From Acheta domesticus (lineage: Eukaryota > Arthropoda > Insecta > Orthoptera > Gryllidae): 64,000 bases of DNA. Positions 33,501 to 46,727 of this stretch are shown piece by piece. Under the pieces are notes generated by a model, which had not been told where the DNA came from, searched no databases, and worked only from the letters and a program-made list of their open reading frames with translations. The stretch lies in NCBI GenBank assembly GCA_031308135.1, contig JAHLJT010000631.1, forward strand, positions 262,216,925 through 262,280,924, given 5' to 3'. A program made the position numbers and the translations under genes. Numbering within the stretch: position 1 is the stretch's first letter; each line of letters begins with the position of its first letter.

Positions 33501-34725
33501 CTGCACTGGCAACAGAAGACGGTGGAGACGGCCGCCGCTGGTTCGCGTTATTACAAACTAATAGTTCTATTTACAGCTAAAATACGAATCGGGCATCATT
33601 CGTACATTTATGTAGAACGTGAGTACACTGAATTCAATGGCAGAAAGTTGTTTTTAATTAAGCATTTCAATTTTTAAAGAAACATGTCTTTTTCGCGCGT
33701 CGTTTAAAAATGTTTCAAATGGTAGCTGAAGTGTAAAATATAAATTGTCACGGTGTAACTATAACAATATTGCGAGAAAATGGGTAGTATTGTAGCACCA
33801 CTAGTTTTGACATATAAATCGTTAGAGGCACATTTCTTTACTGTCACCAAGGCTTATGGTGCATGACAATTCAATTTTTTCACCAAGGAACCTATGAATG
33901 GTTAACTACAATTTTTTACGGGCACCTTAATAAGTATTTTACACAGACACTTTAAAATCAAGAAGAACAGACAATTAAATTAATTTCAATGAAACAAAGA
34001 AAAAATCTTCATATTACCTTTGTATTCCGATGCTGTTCGTAAACATTTCACTTTATTGATAACAATTGGTGTTTCGATCAATACTTTTAGATTTCAAAAC
34101 ACTTGATCGTAACACGGCAAAGCAACAAGCTAAAAATATACACACGTGTGAGGTGGCGCAACAGGAGGGGTTCGTAGGAACATGTGATAAATTTACATAA
34201 CCATGACGTGTTGCGCATCCGGTTTCGACAAATGTTGTCAGGATCCAGTTATACAATATTTCACGCCTCTTTGATCTATTTCAATTCACCAGTGCTGATA
34301 TTCAAACCGTAATTCAAAAATGGTCAGTATATTAACGACAGAGCTACAACAGCAATTCTGACTTTGTGTCAAACTCCCTGGTTTCGTTTCTGTTTAACTT
34401 GCGATTTCGAACAAATAAAGATCGAATGTTCAAAAGCGCCAAGAAATTCGATGTTTCTGTCATTTATAACACAATTTATCAACTATATTGAAGAAAAATA
34501 ACTTAATCTCGTAGTTATCAGATCAATATGTTATAATATCATTTTAAAATGAAATTTGTTTTAGATCCGATCATTGAAACGTATTTTATTGCGCTTGTAA
34601 GACATGATGTGTCTTCCTTGGATACCTGATTCACGTAAAGTCTTAAAATTCTGCAATCAGTTTCATTCTTCCCGTTATATTAAAGAAATGTAATATGCGA
34701 TTCACAGGTTCAACTATTTAACATT
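30600..34725. other. AT-rich spacer, no supported gene
   Basis: Slightly GC-richer patches at 32400-32580 and 33360-33540 hold short frames without domains. A TAGCACCACTAGTT word, the end motif of repeat family C, occurs at 33793. Confidence 0.45.
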
Positions 34726-34734
34726 TCTATGGTA

Positions 34735-34820
34735 AATAGTTCGTTCATATATCAGCAAATATATAATTATTCGTTCGTTCATATATCAGCATATATATAA
34801 TTCGTTCATATATCAGCAAA
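34735..34820. repeat. Three-copy tandem repeat of about 30 bp
   Basis: TTCGTTCATATATCAGCA plus an AT-rich linker is repeated three times, the last copy truncated. Confidence 0.85.
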
Positions 34821-35029
34821 ATTAAAAATTTTATTACCGTTTTCGCATTCCTAAAAATAACTCATTTTCATGTTATGATGTAAACTTGTCAATGTTCCTT
34901 CAAACACAATTTCACTATTCAGTACTTTTACTGCAATTGTTTTTACCAATATGACAGTATCAAATGCACAATTTAGCATTTTCACACAGTATTCTGCAAT
35001 TATCCAGCATATTTACATTATCGTTCTTG

Positions 35030-35400
35030 ACAGCCCCCGTGGAGTTAACTTTCCCAAACCTGCTTCGACCGTGTGGTGGCAGGAAAACGCTGGGACCAAC
35101 TCAGCAAACAAGGAATATTCTCGGTCGTAAAACAAGCAATCGGAGGGAAACCTTTGAAACGCCACAGTCGTAGGCGGATCGCTGGCTCGGAAGTGAACAT
35201 TCGATTTCCGTGATCCCTTCGTGTGGCTGCGCGTTTATTTCGCACTACGAACACCGGGCGCCGTAAACTCGAGCAGGCCATTCGGCAAAAATTGCCAGCT
35301 GCACAAATTAAATATTGGCATTGGACGTTGCGGTTGTTCCGCAGGCGCCACAATCGCGCCTCCCGTGGCGTTTATTTGAATTAGTCTGGCCGTCGATTTG
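35030..35400. other. Moderately GC-rich noncoding block, possible regulatory DNA
   Basis: Balanced composition with no family repeat and no supported exon. Contains CAGCTG and AAATTAAAT motifs. Such isolated non-repeat blocks can be conserved regulatory elements, but nothing here proves it. Confidence 0.25.
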
Positions 35401-36555
35401 CCGGGAACGAAATTAGCTGTTGATACCGAACCGAATCACTTACGTCAGCAAACGCAGTGCAGCGGGATGTTGCAACAGGTAAATGTACAAATCCACCAAA
35501 ACAGTTATTTTGTGTTTGTTTTTGTATTTTTAAAATTATAAACCTCTTGTTCATATACGTTGTACGTGGTTGTTTATTGATCACTGCCGCTAGCAACACG
35601 TTTTTCTTTATAATTTATATGGATTTTAAATTCTATGTATATTTGTAAATACACCGATACACGATTACTTCCCACAAATAGACAAGAATTGTTGGTGAAT
35701 CGTATCTATAAGTTTGTGACTTCGCCATAAAAACGTAGCGATTTAGAAATGGCACAATGTATACGGAGGGTTGCAATGAAAGACATTGCCATTTATTCAA
35801 ATAGTCGGCAAGTATGAGAAGGGATCAGAGGAATTAAATGACGGATAATGTTCAGAAATACAATATTCTTAACTCTAAAATGACAATAACTAATTTTTTA
35901 ACACAAAATGTTTCAAGTAGATTGAACAGAAACTATAATTCAGTTCGATGGAACCAGAAGCCATCAGCTGATGGTCAAAGGAAAGACTGAGTTAATGTTA
36001 CTTGGAGCCATATAAAGAGAAATAATATCAGCTAATAATGCATTTAGAGTTAAATTCCCATGTCCACAAAGAAAAAGTATGCATACTATTTCTGTCACCT
36101 TACTGAAAATAATAATTAACTCTGCAATTTCGCAATGTCAAGACAGAAATGGTAATTTAAAATTAAAATTAAGTGTACTCTTTGTTAAACTAATGTGTTT
36201 ATTATTCTTCGAAAAGGGAAATAAAACAAGATATCCATGCTACTTTTATCTAGGTACAGCCCCCCTGCAATAAATCTCTCCATCTGCCAGTCCGCGATAT
36301 CCATACAGATTTCCGTAACCGCAGATCGGCTAACAGTCGAGAGGTGAGTATTTCAGCGCTTATCTCACACTGAGATGTGTGGCGCGCTACTCTGGCATCC
36401 GCGCGGCTCCTAATTTTACGGACGGGTCATCACAATACTTATATTTTGAATACTAAGTATTATTTCTTTCAATTAATAGTTTAATTGAACATTTTCATTT
36501 TTTTAATTACATTTATAATATAATTTTAAACTGTTGAGCTGTAAAACCCTAATAT
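35401..36555. other. Spacer with a possible noncoding-exon donor
   Basis: Mostly AT-rich. Around 36260-36345 a more balanced stretch ends in GTCGAGAG|GTGAGTA, a good donor site, but no start or partner exon was found. Confidence 0.3.
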
Positions 36556-37662
36556 CATTATTGTTGTAACGTTCGTCCGTCCACCCTTCCGTCCGTCTAT
36601 GAACATCATCTAGCATCTAAACTATTCTCAGAAATGTTTCGAGAATGAAAATTTCCCGATCGCTCTGGTCCGAGTTGATGCGTTGCAAAATTAAAAAGAT
36701 TTATTTAAATTTTGGGGACACTTTACTCGTACACGAATCCCCTGTGACATTTTCCAATTTCCTCTCAAAAATCTTTCTAGTTTTCTTTAAATTTATTGAA
36801 TGAGTAGGTAAAAACACTTATAAAAATAGTTAGGTCCGAGTTTCACTGATAACCTTGAATTTTTGGAAATTGCAAAAATTTAAGATTTCCCCTGAATTTC
36901 AATCCCCCCCGACGTACCACTATTGACTGTGAATTATTAACTGTGTATTATTGAAAATAGGATTCTTTTCCTTCAATTGAAATTTAGATAGCAAACAGTT
37001 ATGTAAGTCAAGAATTTTTTTAATATTAGCACTTTTCGCGCGCTTTTGTGAGAAACATAGGTAATATTTAAATTTAGGCAATGTAGAAAGTTTAGGCAAT
37101 TATCATAAAGCGTCTACAATATTTTCTTTATATTTTTTGTTCCAAATGTATTAAAATGTTATGTGTTCATGTTAGAATGTGTTAACACAAAATAAACGCC
37201 ATGTCATGTCCCTATATTATTTTTTAATTTTAAAAAATCAATTTTTTTCGTGTTACCCATGTCGTTAACAATTACGTGGGCACTTTTCTGCATTATTGTA
37301 TTTGTGAGTACAATTGCTTAAAATTATTTCTAGTGTAGTTCCTCGAAAACTCAAAACTTTTATCCGTAAAAATGAGTTCAAAATTGTTCATTTTCATAAT
37401 TCCTCAAACGACATTTGATCAACAACGGTCTCAAATATTTAAACGCATATTTGCATCTAAGAGCATGTTCGACTCTTCTACAATATTCGTAAAGTAACAT
37501 TTCATTTCTACTATTAGGGTTGGAAATATTGAAAAACTTTAGACGCAGATAGATGGCGGCTGGGAAGAGGGTGGGGCAATATCGAAAAGCTAGTCTAGAC
37601 CAAAGAGATTAGAAAACTAACTAGAACGAGAAAGTCTGTGTAATTCTGTAGCACTACTAGTT
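36556..37662 (-). repeat. Dispersed repeat family C, reverse copy
   Basis: On the minus strand it starts at the family end motif AACTAGTAGTGCTACAGAAT (37643-37662). It runs through the AT-rich body and reaches a GACGGACGG-type patch (36570-36600), where it is truncated. Confidence 0.75.
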
Positions 37663-38439
37663 AAGGTATGTGTTCGGTGCGGGTCACTATAAAATGTGCT
37701 ATTGAAACGACACGCGGGACGTTACAATAGTTTTCCGAGCGCGCAATTCTGTTTCACAGTGTGAATGAGGGAATAGAGGAGGCGGCAATCGCTGTTGCAC
37801 ATTTCTGCAGAAGTCGGCGCTCGCGCAATCCTATGCACTCGTTCGCATCTAGATCTTGGAAGGAAAACATTAAATATTCCTGGCCGCGCCGCGCTCTTGG
37901 GGTAAAACGTTGGAGATTATGTAAAAGATACAAGAGCTCCAAAGTAAAGAAAGTATGAGATTCGATTATTCTGCAGAACTACTAGTTTTGAAAAGGATTG
38001 TGAATGGAAGAAAGAAACATTAGATTTTTTAAGGAAACTAATATAAAATTATGATCAAAATTGTATGGATTAGGGATTTGATGGTAAACATGTATAAAAC
38101 TATTGGTGTGTATAAAATATCAGATTTATACAGGAGTCCCACCAACTGTGGGCCACCCCAATATCTTCGAAATGGTTCCGATATCGAAATGCAATCATCG
38201 CTCAAACTTGCAGAATCATGGGACAAGTAATTTGCCATAGAGATACTGTTCGAAATATTTTTAGTTTTCGATAAACTTAATCATCATTGACGTTTTAATT
38301 AGTACAATGTATTTTTCTCACTAGCAATATGTAGATCATAAATAGACAAATGCAATGATGTAACATATGTTAATGTTTTGATAGTATTTTGAGTATAAAA
38401 TTATACTTTCTGGCATGTGATTTGCACGAGCAAATTTCC

Positions 38440-38558
38440 TGTAGCAATCCTTGCAATTGTCGTCTTTGACCTAGGTTACCTTCGAGGCACCGGCACATTT
38501 GCGGGGAGAGGCCTCGAAGGTCACCTTCCCAAAAGCGACAATTGCGACGGCTGCTGCA
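38440..38558. other. Long imperfect hairpin, pre-miRNA-like or small foldback element
   Basis: Arms 38454-38488 and 38511-38544 pair with few mismatches (CAATTGTCG... and ACCTTCGAGGC against their complements) around a 22-base loop. Weaker pairing extends outward to 38440 and 38558 (TGTAGCA against TGCTGCA). The stem is GC-rich relative to its surroundings. It ends 8 bases before a family C end motif at 38566. It could be a microRNA-type precursor, a tiny MITE, or a hairpin carried by a repeat; nothing in the sequence decides this. Confidence 0.6.
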
Positions 38559-39069
38559 CGAAACTAGTGATGCTACAACAGCACTTACTTTCCCGTATTA
38601 TTGAAAACAGCTACGTAGGATTGCAATATTGCCCTTTCTGCCCTACTAGCATCTAAGCTATTATTTGAAATTAAACTAAGAAGCGGACAACTCACTGTTT
38701 CCATCGTAGTATTGTCAAACCTATACTGAGTGAATTATACAACTGCATAAAAATATAATACAAAAGTTTTGTAAACTTATATTGAAAAAAGAAGCCTGAT
38801 ATCATACAGCTATATCAAGTCATAGCAATGACATGTAATTCACAGAAATTCGCGACAGCGGAACAGAATTCAATTGTTGAATCCCCTGCATTGTCGATAC
38901 TCCCTTAAAGAGCAAGCAATTTTTACTTCAAATATTTGAAAATAAATTATTTCTTTAAAGATTAATGTGTAAATGTACACCAAAAGGTCGAATGTAAAAA
39001 CGAACAAAGAAATAATATACAAAATTGCAAATTATAATTTACGACCCATCCCCTGTCTGAAGCGCAGTA

Positions 39070-41345
39070 AATGTGTAGTGGACTATTATGTTTGCCAGAA
39101 AATTATAGAAAAAGTACTCGTATTTTCAAAAAATTAAGCATGACCTTATTTGAAGATGTATTTTTGATAAAAACATTTCATAGAGAAAACCAGCTGCCAT
39201 CTATCGCCGCCCAAACTACATTTTTTTTTTACATCTTTTTCAATTTGTCGGTTTCCTAATGGTAGAACGGAAATATTAATTTTAAAATATTAAAGAATAC
39301 AAAAACCTCGTCCTAAATGGCAGTATTCTCTTAAAAATTTGTAGCCGTATTTAAGAAAATGGAGTTTAAACGCCACTAAAATTGCGAAATTTGAAGCTCT
39401 TTTTCTCAGAAAAGTTTTCATTTTCCAAAAATCTACTTTTGAAGTCATTTGAACCACTTACACTCACAAATACAATAATGTTTACAAATTGATGGTAACG
39501 TGCATATTAAAGATGTGAGAGATATTTCAAAAAAATTAAATTTAAGTCATTTTTGAAAAAACAAAAAACTCAAAATAAACTTTACGTAATAATAATGAGT
39601 TCAATTAGTACTATCCGTTCCAAAAGTTTGAAGAAACAATTTGGAGCCATTTATGAGAAAATGGCTTTTGAGCGTTTCTAAAAATGCAGAATTTTGAGCT
39701 ATTTTTCACAGAAAACGGTTGAGTTTTCAAGAAACTTTACTTGACATTATTTAAATCACATGTACTCATTAATATAACAATGTCAACCAATCGCCGCTTT
39801 ATTACATTTTTGCAATTTTTGAAAAAAAAAACAAAGAATAGACCTGTATGGCGTTTATGTCATCTCATAGAGTACATTTAGCACTATCCCTATCAAAAGT
39901 TTAAAGAAAAATATTGGGGCCATTTTTGAGAAAATTTTCTTTTTGTAATTTTTTAAAAGTGCACATATTTCTCACTATATTGCGCAAAAACTACTAAAAT
40001 TTTCAAAAAATGTACATGACCTTAAAGAAATAACTCACTATGAAGAACAAATTTTATTTGAAAGAAAAATCTCTATCTGGATTTTTGTAGTTGGAGGAAG
40101 ACGCCGAATAAAATTCAAACTTTCGCAATTTCGAAAATTCAAAGTTAACCATGAAAATCGGACCTATCCCACCTTAATAAGTGTAATTCACCGTTAATCG
40201 GGAGCCGTTTATTTTTAATTTTGAAAATGTCCCATCGGCTTCATGTAAAGTACTCCCCAAAATTAAAATATCGATTTCAAATTCACAGGGCCGCGAGAAC
40301 AGCCAGATCGATCGGGGAGTTTTGGAGAAATTCGGCTCAATGGTTTAGTCGCTAGCGTTGTTCACAGACAGACGGACAGACGGGCAGACAGACGGGCAGA
40401 CAGACGGGCAGCCAGACGGGCAGCCAGACGGGCAGCCAGACGGGCAGCCAGACGGGCAGCCAGACGGGCAGACAGACGGGCAGACAGACGGGCAGACAGA
40501 CGGGCAGACAGACGGGCAGACAGACGGGCAGACAGACGGGCAGACAGACGGGCAGACAGACGGGCAGACAGACGGGCAGACAGACGGGCAGACAGACGGG
40601 CAGACAGACGGGCAGACAGACGGGCAGACAGACGGGCAGACAGACGGGCAGACAGACGGGCAGACAGACGGGCAGACAGACGGGCAGACAGACGGGCAGA
40701 CAGACGGGCAGACAGACGGGCAGACAGACGGGCAGACAGACGGGCAGACAGACGGGCAGACAGACGGGCAGACAGACGGGCAGACAGACGGGCAGACAGA
40801 CGGGCAGACAGACGGGCAGACAGACGGGCAGACAGACGGGCAGACAGACGGGCAGACAGACGGGCAGACAGACGGGCAGACAGACGGGCAGACAGACGGG
40901 CAGACAGACGGGCAGACAGACGGGCAGACAGACGGGCAGACAGACGGGCAGACAGACGGGCAGACAGACGGGCAGACAGACGGGCAGACAGACGGGCAGA
41001 CAGACGGGCAGACAGACGGGCAGACAGACGGGCAGACAGACGGGCAGACAGACGGGCAGACAGACGGGCAGACAGACGGGCAGACAGACGGGCAGACAGA
41101 CGGGCAGACAGACGGGCAGACAGACGGGCAGACAGACGGGCAGACAGACGGGCAGACGACGTTTTTCTTTCAATTGGTTTTTCGATAACAAGGACCAACA
41201 AAACAGGGATTCTGGCTGCACCTCGTGTTAGGAGAATTTTTTCATAATTTAGCAACTAGATTCATCCGCTTTTTCGTTACGAGTGCCCTGTAATAAGAGT
41301 TTTTCTGCTAAAATCGGCCGTTTTTTCGCGCAGCATTACATAACT
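39070..41345 (+). repeat. Dispersed repeat family C, longest copy
   Basis: Contains the AT-rich body with internal tandem units of about 270 bp (TTTGGAGCCATTTATGAGAAAAT at 39641 and its relative at 39913), the GGAGGAAGACGCCGAA block (40093), the TCACAGACAGACGG site expanded into the 12-mer array, and the GCAGCATTACATAACTTT end (about 41328). The 5' end may be the ACTAGTGATGCTAC at 38567, with diverged sequence between. Confidence 0.8.
40365..41157. repeat. 12-bp minisatellite CAGACAGACGGG, about 66 copies
   Basis: Nearly perfect 12-mers. Six adjacent units near 40407-40475 carry the variant CAGCCAGACGGG. Because 12 is divisible by 3 and the unit has no stop, the array is open in several frames and gives long artefact proteins (TDGQ repeats on plus; CLPV or SARL repeats on minus). 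It lies inside family C at the position where other copies have only a short GACGGACGG run. Confidence 0.98.
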
Positions 41346-42721
41346 TTCCTGGAAAAAAATATGGTTCCGTTTAAAAAATTAAAGATCTAAAGTAAAAATA
41401 TTTTAAACAATATCTCTACATCATTTCACTTGCCCCATGATTCCACATTGTTGAGAGAAATTTGTATTTCGATATTGGGAACCGTTTGTGAGTTATGGGA
41501 ATGACCAATGGTTGGTGGGACTCCCTGTATAATTGTTTTTAGGACAGTCTGTAGGGTAGTGCTATTCGGGCCCTTAACAGGTGGCGATTACTGTCTGCAA
41601 AACACAAAACAACGCCACCTGCACGGTAAACCAGCGGAGCAACCGCATTTAACGAAATCGATGCTGAGAACTAGAGGGGCCATGAACTCTGCGGGTCTGT
41701 TCGAGTCGAGGATAAAACTAACACAATGAATAGGAGTACTGCATAAAGAATAAGCGAAAGGGAAAAATACTAATATTAGTCCGAATAAGGAGAGGCAATG
41801 CCTCTAGTGCCTAGTTCTGCAGCCGCCAGTTTATAACGATCCTGACGTCCCGAATTATGAATGCGAACTGCGGGTGCAGCCTGCCACATACGTCACGTTA
41901 GGCATACGTTCGCGCTCACCACAGCGCCAGTAGAACAGAACTGCTATAAATACTTATGAACATGAAGACAAAGATGTACCAATGAAATCTCTCTTCTCGA
42001 TGCCGTCAAAAAACTGCCAAGCTCTGCACTGTTCCTCGAAGATCCAAAGTAACAAAGTTAAGTGCATGACACAGTTCTGCAGTGAAAGAAGTATAAGCCG
42101 AACCATGAAGTTTATTTTTTCCTCTACGAACTTGATATTTGATTTTTCTTTTCAGTATTTCCTGACATTATCCTGCTAAATAAATACTAACCAATTCTTG
42201 TGAAAAAAAGGTCTCGTAAACGAAATCTTCATTTTGCAACGCAATCCTTCATTGCATCTTTATGTTATTACTACATTGCAATCAAACTGCTTCCGACCTG
42301 TTTTCGTAAACTTAGCGTGTGAAAGTCGTCCTGTAAAATGAAAGGGACTCGTCCCTGCGCGGTCCTAAGATTTCGCGTGCCAGCGGAAGAGTGCCAGTTT
42401 CCGAAATGCATCAAGGGCAACGCAAGTAATTTTGAATGTGTGTTTGTGTTTTAGAAAGGTTTAATAATAAGGAGTAAGTATAAGAGCTGGACGACGTAAG
42501 TTCAAGGGCTATGATCCTCAGTCCCCAATCTACAAAGTAATAACTTTCTGAAGTTTCTATTACATTTTGGGAATTGGGTCTACTGAGCACATTTCATGAC
42601 ACGGGGAGGGGGCGAATCAGATAGAGGGGAAATTCGAATTTTATAAAAATTTTTAAGTCAGAAATTAAATTCGTATGAGTGAGCACCTTCGTTAGTTAAT
42701 ATAGGCTTGGAATTATTAAAA
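41346..42721. other. Spacer, no gene seen
   Basis: Mixed AT-rich sequence with a slightly GC-richer stretch at 41560-41910. No exon or family motif was recognised. Confidence 0.45.
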
Positions 42722-43006
42722 ATAGATTAGAATGCTTCAATCTTAGTTATAGACTAGGCAAGTCATTAGTCTCATATAAAATACATATTTATTTATTCAC
42801 ACTCTTGAAACTATATTTGTTACACGACGTTTTGAGGTGTTGTTGACCTCAGCATCACGCTGCATGAAAACATATATATTCACAACAAATCGAATTTATT
42901 GTGAATATATGTTTTCATTTTCAAGAGTTTGAATAAATAAATAAATATGTACTTTATGTGAGACTAATGAGCTCTGTTGTCTATAACCAAGATTGAACTA
43001 ACCTAT
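42722..43006. mobile_element. Foldback/MITE element with TIRs of about 80 bp and an inner hairpin
   Basis: The outer arms (ATAGATTAG, TTCAATCTTAGTTATAGAC, CATTAGTCTCATATAAA, TACATATTTATTTATT, CTCTTGAAA on the left) reappear reverse-complemented on the right. Inside, TGAAAACATATATATTCACAA (42865-42885) pairs with 42899-42917. A further small stem, GAGGTGTTGTTGACCTC, lies between. No open frame. The target duplication is uncertain. Confidence 0.8.
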
Positions 43007-43809
43007 TAATATACTACATGAGAACACAACAACTTAGAAGTATTTGTGAATATATAAAAAATATTACTCATGAATATTTCCCGACCTATATGACGTAACG
43101 CACAATCTAGGATCTGAGTGCACACAGCGCGAAATGTTCGCGCGGGTTCAGCAAGTACAATTCTGCAATCGGGAAAGGATGGTAATAACTTTTACGCGGA
43201 AATTTTTAGGGTCATTTTTTCATATTGTTTCAGAGAGTGTATCTTCAATCATCAAGCCATACTGTACTCTCATCTCTCATTTTTCTATTACGAAACGCGA
43301 GTTTGCTTGCAGAATTGGAAACAATTCATCACTCCACATCTACTATGTATTATTCTACAGTGCAGTTCTGAAATTAGAATTAATATACATGGGCTCGCAG
43401 CAAATGAAGTTCCAATTGTTGTATAAAACAAATAATTTGTTCTGGTACTTTTGAGAAAGAATATGTTCAGCGTGAAACTTTGTTATAACCTCTATGTTGC
43501 TTTTTTTATTTTTGAAAGTCTTCATTATATTAATTGAAAATAAAATAAATATGCTTAGCAAATGTTCTCATATTAATCCTCCTAAAATATGCATTCAAGT
43601 GTCTAAAATATAACTGCAATGATATTAAATCCTTAATTATATTTCTAATCACATATGCTCTGTACATATATTTATGTACAGTAGACTCTGAATAAAGTAA
43701 ACTCGAATATAGAGAACTTTCAATTAAACTGAACTTTCCACATCCGATATTGTGTGTAATTTTTACTCTCCCGTATATGTACGTATACACGGAGTGATAT
43801 ACGTAGTAT

Positions 43810-44460
43810 AGGCAAAGTTATGTAATGATGCGCGAAAAAAAGGCCAATTTTCGGCGGAAAAAAATTTATTGCCGGGCCGTGATAACGAAAAAGTCGATAA
43901 AACCAGTTGCTAAATTAAGAAGAAAATCCCCTAACACGTGGTGTAGCCAGAAACCCTGTTTTGTGGGTCCTTGATACCGAAAAACCAATTAAAAGGAAAA
44001 CGTCCGTCCGTCCGTCCGTCAACACTGCTAGCGCCTAAACCATACATACGATTTCTTCCAAAATGTATATTTCCCGGTCGATCTGGTTCTAGTCGAAGCT
44101 TTGAGATTTTGAAGATTCTATAAATTTGGATGTATTTTACATGAAGCCCCCCGGAAATTTCCAAACTTTTCTCAAAAATGGCTCCAAATTTTTTCTTTAA
44201 ATTTCTTGTAAGAATAGAGTAAAATACACTTATTAACATGGCATAGGTCCGATTTTCACGGATAACTCCACATTTTCGAAAATTGCAAAAGTTTAAAATT
44301 TTTTCGGCGTCATTCTGGAACTACAAAATTGAAGATAGAGATTTTTCCTTTAAATATTTTTTTCTTCATAGTGAGTTCTTTCTTTAAGGTCTTGTGCTTT
44401 TTTTGAAAATTTTAGTAGTTTTCGTGCAATATTCCGTGAAATATGTGCAATCGTCTCCTA
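43810..44460 (-). repeat. Dispersed repeat family C, reverse copy
   Basis: Begins at the AAAGTTATGTAATGATGCGCG end (complement of GCATTACATAACTTT). It contains the ACACGTGGTGTAGCCAGAAACC block, CCGTCCGTCCGTCCGTC (43998-44020) and the GGCGTCATTCTGGAACTAC block. Confidence 0.8.
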
Positions 44461-45164
44461 TATTATTTCAGTAGTATACCTCCCCTTTGCGGCTCTCACA
44501 CGCAACCAATCTTTATAAATGAGAGCTCCAAAGAAAGAATTTCACGGAGACGTGACGAATTCCATTTTGACTTTACAAATAGGGATGATTTCTTTAAAAA
44601 AACGCATCGAAATATTCAAGTAAAATGCAACACGCATCACATGTCAACCTATATCTGCAAATAACTCATAAACGAAGCGCTTTAGAGCCTCAAAAAGAAA
44701 AATTTTGAGGCCAAAGGCCTCAAAGAAACGTTTTTCACATCATAATCTACAAGATAAGACATTCTTCGATCCATTCAATTAACTTTTCGGTTCCACGCTT
44801 CAATACTATCAAGGCCACCTCAATATTTCAGTCCTTCCTGCTGGTAGCAATTTTTGTGGTGACACGCTTAGAAGGCTTAGATTCGACCATCTCTATTTAC
44901 ACATCCTGTTAACACCGTAGTTTGTGCAGTCTGACGAGGTTTATTTGCATAATCATTAATTCAAGATTTGCTCTCCAGCAACAATTAGAAGTACTTTTAT
45001 AGTTGCTTGATACCTATACCTATGAAGATTGTTTCTTATGCGCGTAGAGAAACTATTCAATTAACGTTTTTTCATGGTCTTTAAGGGCTGTGTACTTAAT
45101 TGTGGAAGGATGTGGGTGTTCAGTGAAGAGTGAAGACTGTGTTTTGTGTTTTACCCGTACCAAT

Positions 45165-45600
45165 TTTTTCGTTATCATTCGATGAAATTTTCAAGTCAAC
45201 GGGTTCAGACAAGTAGCTTTCTCAAAAGTAAAAAGCTAATATTTTTGAGACTATCACGAAAAACTAAAACCTAATTGACAAAGAATATTGAATAATTACT
45301 TCAAATGTCTTTAAGTAAGTGTTGGGAATTGTTCCAAGCAAATTCTCCATGATATTGAATAAATTTTTACTGAAAATTTCTTTTACACATTAATTGCATT
45401 GTTTTTTATTTTTATATGTAATTGTGTTAGTACATTGCAAGTTACCTTTATAGATACAAATAAAAGTATAGTAGTATAGATAGTAGTAAGTAGTATAGAT
45501 ACAAATAAACACGTTTCGATAACTACTTTCCGTCTTAGAATGAAAATAGAAGGATAGGGATGAGTGTGGGGTCTAACATGCGAGAGTTCTCGCACGGGTA
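45165..45600 (+). mobile_element. Helitron-like nonautonomous element, copy with damaged 3' end
   Basis: Homologous to 47440-47786 over most of its length (GGAATTGTTCCAAG, GATATTGAATAAA, ATTGCATTGTT, TAGGGATGAGTGTGGGGTCTAACATG). It carries the same terminal hairpin TGCGAGA-GT-TCTCGCA (45579-45594) and CGGGTA, but then diverges and lacks the CTAG terminus. Confidence 0.6.
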
Positions 45601-46727
45601 TATATTGAAACGCACCGCGCCTCTAAATAGAAACGCGATACATTTCAACTTAAACAACCAGAGAACATACAAACGGCGCGAGCATAACTAGGCAGCATGG
45701 CAACACGGAGGGGAAGGGGGGCGTCACGTGGAGCGCGAGACACGAGGGGAGGACAGCGAGAAGTCGGTTGAGAAGGAGAGACGAGCGGAAGCCACGCTAG
45801 CGGACGGAGGTGGTGCGCGAGCGGTGCGAGTTATTTGGGGAAAAGTACCCCTAAGTGCTGAATAACTTAATAGACTTGCATAGTATTACATTTCGGACCG
45901 TTAAAGAAGTGTGATGCAGACCGAAGAGCATTGGGAAGTCAACGGATAGAGTGTATGGTAAACCGAAGAGTGTGAAACCCGCCTGTAGCGTGAGCACATG
46001 CATCGCGAACGTAGGTTTTGGGGAAAGATAGAATGTGTAGTGCACAAGACAGTGACTGAACCAGTGATCATTTGTGAGACCGATCAAGCAGTGTCTGACG
46101 GGTTTTCAGTGTATAGGAACTTTCCATAATGAAACTGTATGATGACGCGTGAGGAGAACAAGAACACGTGGGTATAGGTTACCGATATTTCACCGGTGAT
46201 TCAGAGAGTAATATAGTGTAACGTGTTTAGCATAATCAGTTACAACCCAAATCTGGAGTTCAGACTGTCAGGACAAGCATAAGTTAATTAGATGCACTAG
46301 TGTAGAATATACGCGTGGAGCAGCGTGAGGGGCGAACACTTGCCTACTCATCTCCGGCTGGGGGCCGAACGGCTCCGGGACCACGCGACGGGAGCCGAAG
46401 CCGCCGCCACCATCGGCGCCGGGCCCCAACGAAGCGACGTGACCCAGGTGGTAACAGGTATGATGCTAGCATTGAAGGTATTAAGTTTTGGTACCAAAAC
46501 ATAGTAATCATTGCATAGGGGATCAGTGTTCGAAAGTGTAATAGTGATATTAGATGAATAAACATCAAACTGTCGTTGTATAATAAACTGTATGTATTAT
46601 TGTACCCCGAACATCCCAGGGTCCACATTCGCGAAAAAGATCCCGAGCCCTGCCTGAAACAAACAAATTTATTGTACCGTGCCACTTCACGGGTAAGTCA
46701 CGATTGACCCCGAGCAGTCGGTCCGTT

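Noticed and set aside
40352..41255. Long open frames with TDGQ, CLPV or SARL repeats
   Set aside because: A 12-bp stop-free unit leaves several frames open on both strands; there are no gene signals and the array lies inside a dispersed noncoding repeat.
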